Made by a program: the position numbers and the translations under genes. Under the pieces are notes generated by a model. It saw only the letters and a program-made list of their open reading frames with translations, was not told where the DNA came from and searched no databases. A stretch of DNA of 21,070 bases, taken from contig CAYFSZ010000018.1 in assembly GCA_964346085.1 (NCBI GenBank), positions 1-21,070 on the forward strand, read 5' to 3'. Below, one piece after another: positions 1-6,250 of this stretch; within the stretch, counting starts at the first letter, position 1; the number at the start of each line of letters is the position of its first letter. This DNA comes from UBA5436 sp964346085 (GTDB lineage: Bacteria; Bacillota; Clostridia; Saccharofermentanales; DTU023).

Positions 1-232
1 TAACACCGTTTTTTTCTAAGGCTTCAAGCAAAATAGCTCCATCGGCTTGACCAATTGCTCCTGCATGCCAGACATCTGCACCCGCTCTAGCGAATGCGAC
101 AGATTGATTTAAGCCTTTTCCACCTGGATAAATGTTCCGATCATCTGCCGTCAACGTTTCTCCACCTATTAAAATATGCTCAACATTGTATACATAATCG
201 ATGTTTAAAGAGCCAAAATTTAAGATTCTCAT
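1..232 (-). CDS. rbsK: Ribokinase-like PfkB-family sugar kinase, N-terminal part (runs off the window)
   Basis: Reading leftward from an ATG at 232-230 gives 77 codons that begin MRILNFGSLNIDYVYNVEHI. They contain the two N-terminal hallmarks of ribokinase: the N-x-G-S-x-N-x-D strand at residues 5-12 and the sugar-binding GGKGLNQS segment at about residues 37-44. Ribokinase phosphorylates D-ribose at O5 with ATP, in the cytoplasm. The ATP-binding C-terminal half lies outside the window, so specificity for ribose over another sugar or nucleoside is not proven. A clear Shine-Dalgarno, AAAAGGAG (243-250 on the minus strand), precedes the start and overlaps the stop codon of the upstream UPF0303 gene. 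The two genes are therefore very probably co-transcribed and perhaps translationally coupled. Confidence 0.85.
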   Translation of the reverse strand, partial: MRILNFGSLNIDYVYNVEHILIGGETLTADDRNIYPGGKGLNQSVAFARAGADVWHAGAIGQADGAILLEALEKNGV

Positions 233-249
233 TGTGTCTTTTCTCCTTT

Positions 250-723
250 TTATTTTTCTATATATTTTTTCCAATAATTTTCTAAAGCTTGAATAACGGC
301 AAAATGATCTCTATCATGTGGTAATCCTGAAACTGCAACACAGCCAATCATGCTTCCATTTTGTAATCGAATTGGAAAACCGCCACCAAAGTTTGAATAT
401 TCCATACTTGAAATGAGTAGCTTTTCTTCCATGGTTTTTCCTGCTTCTTCTAGTTCATGAAAAATCCGATAAGAGCTCTTTCCATAGGTGTTGACCGTTT
501 TATATTTTTTCTCAAGCCACTGTTGATTTGTCGCTTCAGTACCTTCAGGAAAATAGCGAAAAACGATTAGTCCATTCACTCTAATTTCCATCGCCAACGG
601 ACCTTCCATTTGACGACAAGTATCAAAAAGCTCCATACCTAAATTCCATACATCTTCGCGATTGAAACGAGGAAATTGGAAGCGTTGTTCCTGCTCAATA
701 CATTCTTGTAGTTTTTTACTCAT
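250..723 (-). CDS. UPF0303 / HbpS-GlcG-like (heme-degrading-domain) family protein
   Basis: This is a 157-residue soluble protein with no signal peptide or membrane segment. Its length and its motifs match the UPF0303 family, which is often annotated 'heme-degrading domain-containing': an N-terminal helix rich in Glu/Gln/Arg, an FRYFPEGT segment near residue 55, and a C-terminal core with the glycine-rich FGGGFPIRLQNG stretch followed by GCVAVSGLPHDRDH. The family shares the GlcG/HbpS fold. Its biochemical role is poorly established, so I do not assign a substrate. The start is supported by GAGGT eight bases upstream. The gene ends 17 bases before the ribokinase start, so both probably lie in one leftward operon controlled from the 724-898 intergenic region. 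A role tied to sugar metabolism is inference from this pairing only. Confidence 0.75.
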   Translation of the reverse strand: MSKKLQECIEQEQRFQFPRFNREDVWNLGMELFDTCRQMEGPLAMEIRVNGLIVFRYFPEGTEATNQQWLEKKYKTVNTYGKSSYRIFHELEEAGKTMEEKLLISSMEYSNFGGGFPIRLQNGSMIGCVAVSGLPHDRDHFAVIQALENYWKKYIEK

Positions 724-766
724 TCACTTTACCTCACACAGCTTTCTGCTTTTTAGTTTGCCACAC

Positions 767-781
767 TTCAATCGGATTGAA
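767..781. promoter_or_regulatory. Operator-like palindrome TTCAATC-G-GATTGAA
   Basis: Perfect 7-base inverted arms separated by one base lie in the divergent gap between the UPF0303-ribokinase operon and the AEC permease gene. A TATAAT hexamer follows at 784-789 on the plus strand, so a bound regulator could sit on a promoter. No regulator gene adjoins it inside the window, so the factor is unknown. Confidence 0.4.
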
Positions 782-797
782 AATATAATAAAATTAA

Positions 798-818
798 TTC
801 TGTAAACAGAAATTCTGT
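798..818. promoter_or_regulatory. Overlapping inverted repeats TTCTGT-AA-ACAGAA-A-TTCTGT
   Basis: Three copies of the same 6-mer half-site alternate in orientation (798-803, 806-811, 813-818). They make two overlapping dyads in the divergent intergenic region. Two more short perfect palindromes follow, GAGGATCCTC at 820-829 and TTTTTCGAAAAA at 845-856. The density of dyads suggests a transcription-factor binding region for one or both divergent genes; this is inference from sequence only. Confidence 0.4.
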
Positions 819-898
819 CGAGGATCCTCTTTCTCTCTTTCCATTTTTTCGAAAAATAGTTTAGTATTCAATGTAAAGTTATTTTTTGAGGTTTCTGT

Positions 899-1822
899 AT
901 GCAGAATATTATTGGTGTCTTGTTTCAAATATTTACCCTTATTGCATTAGGTTTTCTTTTAAAGAAAAAACATTTTTTCGATGATCACTTTGAAAAACAA
1001 TTGAATCTGTTTGTCGTCAGAATTGTCGTTCCTTTTGCAATCCTTGCTTCTTCAAATAATGAGTTTAATAGCGATTCTTCATTGTCTGTAATAACAATGG
1101 CTATCATTTCCTTTTGTTATTATGTTTTTGCTATGTTATATGGCTATTTTTCAGGGAAAATATTCTATAAACAAAATACTGCCGCAACGAAAGTTTTTAC
1201 GAATTGTACCGTCTTTGCAAATACAATTTTCCTTGGTCTTCCTTTAATTGGTGCTATTTTTGGAAAAGCGGGTGTATTATTAGCAATTATTTATAACTTA
1301 ATGTATAACTTATTTTTCTATTCTATCGGATTGGCATTTTACCGAAATGAACATCGTGTTGATGCCAAATTATTATTATCCATTATCAAAGACCCGGCTA
1401 TCATCTCATCAATTCTTACAATTATTTTGTATTTATCACCCTACAGCCTTCCTGCCTTTGGGTATGATTTCATTCAGTTAATTGCAAATTTAATGACGCC
1501 GTTATCAATGTTATTATTAGGTGCTTCATTAACTAGGATAAAGATTAATAAGCTTTTAAGGCATCGAAATTTACTTTTTATTTCCTTTTCAAGATTACTT
1601 ATTTTACCTGGTTTAATGTATGGAATTTCCCTCTTTTTCCCTCAGCATAAATTCGTCTTTCAGATAGCTATTATTTTGACAGCTCTTCCAGTCGGATCTC
1701 TCAATAACGTATTTGCTCAAAGATATGATAATCATATCAGCATAACGACTATTTCCATCGTTCAAAGTATGCTATTGATGATGATTACATTACCTCTCTG
1801 GTTAATGCTTGTAGGATCTTAG
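899..1822 (+). CDS. AEC (auxin efflux carrier) family permease
   Basis: This is a 307-residue, strongly hydrophobic protein with about ten predicted membrane spans in two halves, separated by a short polar stretch around residues 148-156. The N-terminus (MQNIIGVLFQIFTLIALGFLLKK), the VVRIVVPFAIL segment in the second span, the NTIFLGLPLIGAIFG stretch and the LMTPLSMLLLGASL motif in the second half are characteristic of AEC-family transporters. Bacterial members include MleP-type malate carriers and YfdV-like proteins. These are inner-membrane carriers of organic anions; the substrate cannot be read from the sequence. GAGG lies seven bases before the ATG. The gene is single, diverges from the UPF0303 operon and converges on parB, with which it shares a terminator hairpin. 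Confidence 0.85.
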   Translation: MQNIIGVLFQIFTLIALGFLLKKKHFFDDHFEKQLNLFVVRIVVPFAILASSNNEFNSDSSLSVITMAIISFCYYVFAMLYGYFSGKIFYKQNTAATKVFTNCTVFANTIFLGLPLIGAIFGKAGVLLAIIYNLMYNLFFYSIGLAFYRNEHRVDAKLLLSIIKDPAIISSILTIILYLSPYSLPAFGYDFIQLIANLMTPLSMLLLGASLTRIKINKLLRHRNLLFISFSRLLILPGLMYGISLFFPQHKFVFQIAIILTALPVGSLNNVFAQRYDNHISITTISIVQSMLLMMITLPLWLMLVGS

Positions 1823-1844
1823 CTAACGTAATTCATTCTAAATA

Positions 1845-1872
1845 AAAACCTGCAAAAAAGTATGCAGGTTTT
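1845..1872. terminator. Bidirectional intrinsic terminator between AEC permease and parB
   Basis: Perfect 10-bp arms (AAAACCTGCA at 1845-1854, TGCAGGTTTT at 1863-1872) enclose an eight-base loop. On the minus strand the stem runs into GGTTTTTATTT, a good U-tract for ending parA-parB transcription. On the plus strand the tail is shorter (TTTTACAC), so termination of the permease transcript may be weaker. Confidence 0.8.
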
Positions 1873-1919
1873 ACACAACAATTAGCGTTTATAAATATAC
1901 GTGTTTATGAATATTTATC

Positions 1920-2813
1920 CTATTTAGTTAGTCCTTCAATGATACGATCTAGTTCATCATTACTAGAATAAGAAATCTCAATATGCCCTTTTCCTTGTTT
2001 ATCCTTTAGTTTAACTTTTGTTCCTAATGATTTAGATAAAGAGCGTTCTACTTTTTTAATACTTAATAAATATGCATCAGATAATTTAGCTTTTTTCTTT
2101 GTTTTTATAACTGGATTCAAAATCCCATTGATATATCGCTCGGTATCTCGTACACTCATTCCTTCTTGTATGACGGTTTCACATGCATTAATCTGATCTT
2201 CAATATTAGGAAGAGATAAAAAGCATCTTGCATGACCAATACTAATTGATCCATCTGCTAATTCTTTAAGAATTTCCTTTGGCAAACGATTTAAGCGAAG
2301 CATGTTAGCAATCGCTGAACGGCTTTTACCTAATCGTTGTGCCATTTCTTCTTGTGTTAGATTATATTGATCCATTAAATGTTGATAAGCTAACGCCTCA
2401 TCTACAGGATTTAAATCTTCTCTCTGGATATTCTCAATAATTGAATGTTGCATGACCAAATGATCATCCATATCGCGAACAATAGCAGGTATTCTCTTCA
2501 AACCAGCTTCTCTCGAGGCTCTCCAACGTCTTTCTCCAGCAATAATTAGATAATAATCTGGGTCTTTCTTCTTCGTAACAATGATAGGTTGCAATATTCC
2601 ATTCTCTCGAATCGAATCGGCTAGCTCTTTTATTGACTCTTGGTCGAACTGTTTTCTAGGTTGATCTTTATTTGGACTAATTTCATCTAAGTCCAGATTA
2701 ACAACCTTTTCAGAAACATGATTCTCTTCTTTAAACTCCTGTTCTGACTGTCCGAGCAACGCTCCAAGTCCTTTACCTAATCCGGTTTGTTTCTTTGTTG
2801 ATTTATTTGCCAT
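1920..2813 (-). CDS. parB: Chromosome-partitioning protein ParB (Spo0J), CTP-dependent parS-binding clamp
   Basis: This 297-residue protein has the normal ParB length and domain order. A basic N-terminal segment that includes GLGKGLGALLG (residues 11-21) would contact ParA. The N-terminal CTPase domain carries the GERRWRA motif (93-99) and the ENIQRE motif (127-132). A helix-turn-helix follows at about 153-175 (LTQEEMAQRLGKSRSAIANM), then a C-terminal dimerisation domain. ParB loads at parS, spreads as a CTP-gated clamp and recruits SMC and ParA to segregate origins. The start is set by GAGGAA six bases upstream. The gene follows parA by 22 bases, so they form one operon, ended by the hairpin at 1845-1872. 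Two perfect parS sites lie just upstream, one inside parA. Confidence 0.96.
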   Translation of the reverse strand: MANKSTKKQTGLGKGLGALLGQSEQEFKEENHVSEKVVNLDLDEISPNKDQPRKQFDQESIKELADSIRENGILQPIIVTKKKDPDYYLIIAGERRWRASREAGLKRIPAIVRDMDDHLVMQHSIIENIQREDLNPVDEALAYQHLMDQYNLTQEEMAQRLGKSRSAIANMLRLNRLPKEILKELADGSISIGHARCFLSLPNIEDQINACETVIQEGMSVRDTERYINGILNPVIKTKKKAKLSDAYLLSIKKVERSLSKSLGTKVKLKDKQGKGHIEISYSSNDELDRIIEGLTK

Positions 2814-2835
2814 TTTAGTTCCTCATTATAATTTA

Positions 2836-3603
2836 TTATTTAGAATCAATACGATTAATGACTTCTTTGGCCAACGCCTTATAACTTCTTGCTCCCTTTG
2901 ACCATTTATCATGTTCTTGAATCGGGACACCGAAGCTTGGTGCTTCACTTAAGCGAACATTTCTTGGAATAACTGTTTCAAAGACCATATCATTGAAATA
3001 GTTTCTAATTTCAGTTGCAACTTGATGTGATAATTGAGTTCTAGTATCAAACATCGTGATTAAAACACCAAAAATACTTAACTCCGGATTTAAATTCTCT
3101 TTAATCATTTCGTATGTACTCATAAGCTGAGAAACACCTTCAAGTGCATAGTATTCTGACTGAATAGGAATTAAAATACCGTCTGAAGCAGTCAATGCAT
3201 TGACTGTCAGTAATCCTAAAGAAGGTGCACAGTCGATTAATATGATGTCATATTGATTTTTAATTTCATCAGTAATCAAGTTTTTTAGAATTGTTTCACG
3301 TGAAACAATGTCTACCATTTCAATTTCAGCACCAGCTAATTGTATATTTGCAGGGACGATATCTAAATTCTTCCTTACACCTTTTAAAATAACCTCATTT
3401 AAAGGTTTTTGATTAATAAGTGCATCATATATTGTCACTTGTTGAGCATTCTTATCTATGCCGAAACTTGAAGTTGCATTCCCTTGAGGGTCTATGTCAA
3501 CGAGCAATACTTTTTTCTTGCGTCTTGCCAAGCTATCTGCCAAATTAACTGACGTGGTCGTTTTTCCAACTCCGCCTTTTTGATTTACAATAGAAATAAT
3601 CAT
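2836..3603 (-). CDS. parA: Chromosome-partitioning ATPase ParA (Soj)
   Basis: This is a 255-residue deviant-Walker ATPase of the Soj/ParA class. It has KGGVGKTT at residues 9-16, VDIDPQGNAT (35-44), and ILIDCAPSLG as the Walker B/switch region. It binds DNA non-specifically as an ATP dimer and is triggered by ParB; in Bacillus-type systems it also controls DnaA. An upstream in-frame GTG at 3615 would add four residues. I prefer the ATG at 3603-3601 because AAAAGGTG lies about nine bases before it and itself contains that GTG, and because the resulting start (MIISIVNQKGG) matches the family. A perfect parS is embedded in the coding region at 3292-3307. The promoter must lie between about 3604 and 3737, because the gyrB transcript is terminated at 3757-3787. 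Confidence 0.96.
   Translation of the reverse strand: MIISIVNQKGGVGKTTTSVNLADSLARRKKKVLLVDIDPQGNATSSFGIDKNAQQVTIYDALINQKPLNEVILKGVRKNLDIVPANIQLAGAEIEMVDIVSRETILKNLITDEIKNQYDIILIDCAPSLGLLTVNALTASDGILIPIQSEYYALEGVSQLMSTYEMIKENLNPELSIFGVLITMFDTRTQLSHQVATEIRNYFNDMVFETVIPRNVRLSEAPSFGVPIQEHDKWSKGARSYKALAKEVINRIDSK
3292..3307. other. parS: parS centromere-like site inside parA
   Basis: The 16-base palindrome TGTTTCACGTGAAACA matches the Bacillus-type parS consensus exactly. The dyad extends to 20 bases (3290-3309, ATTGTTTCACGTGAAACAAT). It lies in the parA coding sequence, where it encodes part of the segment VSRETILKN. It is the expected loading site for the ParB encoded just downstream. Confidence 0.93.
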
Positions 3604-3737
3604 GTTTGATTTCACCTTTTCGCTTTGTATTTTTATATTTTATCAAATATGAATCATAAATACTCTTATAAATATTGGGAAAAAGTAAAATTAATGAGAA
3701 AGTTCTTCGATTAACATATAAATGTAATATATGAGAT

Positions 3738-3753
3738 TGTTTCACGTGAAACA
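3738..3753. other. parS: parS centromere-like site between gyrB and parA
   Basis: This is a second exact copy of TGTTTCACGTGAAACA. It is intergenic, 446 bases from the copy inside parA, and begins the upstream region of parA. It lies four bases from the gyrB terminator stem. ParB bound here could also influence parAB transcription; that is inference. Confidence 0.93.
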
Positions 3754-3756
3754 AAA

Positions 3757-3787
3757 AAAGAACCCTTAACATTTTTAAGGGTTCTTT
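3757..3787 (-). terminator. Intrinsic terminator downstream of gyrB
   Basis: Perfect 13-bp arms (AAAGAACCCTTAA at 3757-3769 and TTAAGGGTTCTTT at 3775-3787) enclose a five-base loop. Read leftward they run into seven Ts (TTCTTTTTTTG). This ends the dnaA-to-gyrB direction of transcription and insulates parAB. Confidence 0.9.
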
Positions 3788-3809
3788 AAATATTTAAAAG
3801 AAAATCTTG

Positions 3810-5915
3810 TTAATCTAATTGCGCATACTTTGCATTTTCTTTGATAAACTCTCTTCTTGGTTCAACTTTATCTCCCATTAATAAGGATAATGTTGAATCT
3901 GCTTCCTGAGCTTCTCCAATTGTTACTTGGATTAAATGTCTTGTTTCAGGATTCATCGTTGTTTCCCATAATTGTTCAGGTTGCATTTCTCCTAAACCTT
4001 TGAAACGCTGTACTCTTGGATTTTCCCAGCCTCTTCTTTGTTTAATAAGTTCTACAGATTCATCGTCATATGCATATTCTTCTTCTTGTCCATGGAACAC
4101 TTTGTAAAGGGGAGCGCTCGCCAAATATACATGGCCTTGTTCTACTAGTGGCTTCATAAAACGATAGAAGAAAGTTAGCAATAATGTTCTGATATGTGAA
4201 CCATCAACATCTGCATCAGCCATAATAATGATTTTATTGTATCTAATTTTTGAGACATCAAATTCTGCTCCGACACCTGCACCAACAGCCAAAACAACTG
4301 GCAAAAGTTTCTCGTTATCATAAACTCGATCTGGGGTTGATTTTTCAACATTTAACATTTTTCCCCATAAAGGCAAAATAGCTTGGTATTTTCTTTCTCG
4401 ACCTTGTTTTGCAGATCCACCAGCAGAATCTCCTTCTACGATAAATAATTCGCAGAATTCTGGTTCTTTTGATTGGCAATCAGCAAGTTTTCCTGGTAAT
4501 GCATTCGATTCTAAGACAGATTTACGTCTGGTCAAATCTCTTGCTTTACGTGCAGCAGCTCTTGCTCTTGATGCTGAAAGACATTTTTCGAGAATTGCAC
4601 GGCCTACAGAAGGATTTTCTTCTAAGTAAGCAGATAATTTATCATTAACAACGCTTTCGACAATCGTTCTAACTTCGGCATTTCCTAATTTGGTTTTGGT
4701 TTGTCCTTCAAATTGAGGGGAGGGCATTTTAACGGAAATAATACAACTAATACCTTCTCTAGTATCTTCACCTGATAAATTATCCTCATTGTCTTTGATT
4801 AAGTTATATTTTCTTCCATAGTCATTAATTGTTTTGGTTAATGCTGAACGGAAACCTGTCAAATGAGTACCACCTTCATGGGTAGCGATATTATTGCAAT
4901 AGGTATACACATTTTCTGAATAGGAATCATTGTATTGAATCGCAATTTCTACCCACACATTATCTTGTTCCGCTGTAATATAGATTGGTTCCTCAATTAA
5001 AACCGTTTTATGTTTGTTTAGGTATTCGACGAATGAAATGATACCACCTTCATAATGGAATTCTTTTACATTCGCAGGTTCATCTCTTTCATCAATTAAT
5101 GTGATTTTTGCTTCGTTATTTAAGAAGGCCATTTCACGATAACGATTAATCATAAGAGGGAAGTCAATGGTATCTTCTTTAAATACTGTTTTATCAGGTT
5201 TGAAATGGGTGATTGTCCCATGTTTATCAGTTTCACCTTTGTATTCCAATTCTCTTACTGTGTTTCCTCTTTCAAAACGAATTGTATGTATTTTTCCATC
5301 ACGATGAACTTCAACTTCCATCCATTCAGAAAGAGCATTAACAACAGCAGCACCAACTCCATGTAAACCGCCGGATACACTATAAGCACCACCGCCAAAT
5401 TTTCCTCCTGCATGTAAAATTGTGTGAACAACTTCAACCGTAGGAATCCCTTTTTGTGGGTGAATGCCGACAGGAATTCCAACACCATTATCTTCAACTT
5501 TTACGGAATTATCTGGATAGACTGTTACTTTAATATCATCACATCGACCTGCCAATGCTTCATCGACAGAGTTCGCAACGATTTCATATATTAGATGATG
5601 TAAACCTCTCGGTGTTGTATCACCAATATACATACCTGGTGTTTTACGAACAGCTTCTAAGCCTTCTAAGACTTGAATCTCACTTTCTCTATATTCAGAT
5701 TCATTTTTTGTATTAAAATTCTTGATCTTATTTTCTGAATTTTTATTCTCTTCAAAATCTTCAAGAAGAGCTCTTGGATTCGCCGCTAAATTCTGAACAG
5801 ATAAACCATCCTCATCTGTTGCGTCGTTTTCAGCACGATTTAATAATTCCGATAATTTATTATCCGGATTGATTCTGTCAGATTCATCTGAAGCATAAAA
5901 TAATTTGGTTTTCAT
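3810..5915 (-). CDS. gyrB: DNA gyrase subunit B with an unusual N-terminal extension
   Basis: GyrB is the ATPase and TOPRIM subunit of the type II topoisomerase that introduces negative supercoils. The conserved protein begins at about residue 75 (YRESEIQVLEGLEAVRKTPG). The GHKL ATPase follows, with Glu111 and Asn115 in EIVANSVDEALAG, EDNGVGIP (141-148) and GLHGVGAAVVNALS. The TOPRIM domain has FIVEGDSAGGSAKQGR and MADADVDGSHIRTLLL, then the C-terminal FKGLGEMQPEQLWETTM. The protein has 701 residues where about 640 is usual. The excess is an acidic, Asn/Glu-rich, low-complexity-like N-terminus of roughly 65 residues. The only in-frame ATG before the conserved core is the first codon, which has AAAGGTGA upstream. 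Position 114, normally Asp in this motif, is Ala. gyrA does not follow: a terminator and parAB do. Confidence 0.95.
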   Translation of the reverse strand: MKTKLFYASDESDRINPDNKLSELLNRAENDATDEDGLSVQNLAANPRALLEDFEENKNSENKIKNFNTKNESEYRESEIQVLEGLEAVRKTPGMYIGDTTPRGLHHLIYEIVANSVDEALAGRCDDIKVTVYPDNSVKVEDNGVGIPVGIHPQKGIPTVEVVHTILHAGGKFGGGAYSVSGGLHGVGAAVVNALSEWMEVEVHRDGKIHTIRFERGNTVRELEYKGETDKHGTITHFKPDKTVFKEDTIDFPLMINRYREMAFLNNEAKITLIDERDEPANVKEFHYEGGIISFVEYLNKHKTVLIEEPIYITAEQDNVWVEIAIQYNDSYSENVYTYCNNIATHEGGTHLTGFRSALTKTINDYGRKYNLIKDNEDNLSGEDTREGISCIISVKMPSPQFEGQTKTKLGNAEVRTIVESVVNDKLSAYLEENPSVGRAILEKCLSASRARAAARKARDLTRRKSVLESNALPGKLADCQSKEPEFCELFIVEGDSAGGSAKQGRERKYQAILPLWGKMLNVEKSTPDRVYDNEKLLPVVLAVGAGVGAEFDVSKIRYNKIIIMADADVDGSHIRTLLLTFFYRFMKPLVEQGHVYLASAPLYKVFHGQEEEYAYDDESVELIKQRRGWENPRVQRFKGLGEMQPEQLWETTMNPETRHLIQVTIGEAQEADSTLSLLMGDKVEPRREFIKENAKYAQLD

Positions 5916-5953
5916 ATAAGGTATTCACCTTTCTATTAAAAAGAACATATGTT

Positions 5954-6196
5954 TTATTTTTGTTGTAAACGAGTTAATAAGGTTTTTGCAGAAATAGGGG
6001 ATAGATACACGCGATCTAATGTGACAACAAAAGATCTGGGGATATCAGGACTCACAATATCAAGGCGTCCCATATCTTCCTGCTTTCTGAGAAAATTAAT
6101 TGTATCTGATCCATAAGTTGTGGTTTGATCGATATCAAAAATACCAACAATCCATTTATCAGATAATGTATACTCGCCACCAATATGTATAAACAA
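5954..6196 (-). CDS. RemB/YaaB-like protein (DUF370 family)
   Basis: This 80-residue protein has the recF-gyrB position and sequence character of YaaB/RemB (DUF370): a start MFIHIGGEYTLSD, a central IVGIFDIDQTTT and a C-terminal SFVVTLDRVYLSPISAKTLLTR. RemB is known as an extracellular-matrix regulator in Bacillus; the family relates to the DNA-binding RemA, but the exact role of this protein is unclear. The start codon is TTG (6196-6194), supported by AGAGGA about eight bases upstream. No ATG start fits. It lies 54 bases from the recF stop and 38 bases before gyrB, so it is likely in the same transcript. Confidence 0.82.
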   Translation of the reverse strand: MFIHIGGEYTLSDKWIVGIFDIDQTTTYGSDTINFLRKQEDMGRLDIVSPDIPRSFVVTLDRVYLSPISAKTLLTRLQQK

Positions 6197-6250
6197 TGGT
6201 TTGTTCCTCTAACTTTTTGATTCACTTTTAAACTATTACAAACATAGTTA

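Noticed and set aside
3545..3772. Open frame of 75 codons on the minus strand across the parA start
   Set aside because: It overlaps parA out of frame, runs through parS and the gyrB terminator, and has no recognisable motif.
5255..5497. 80-codon open frame inside gyrB
   Set aside because: It is an out-of-frame shadow of a highly conserved coding region.
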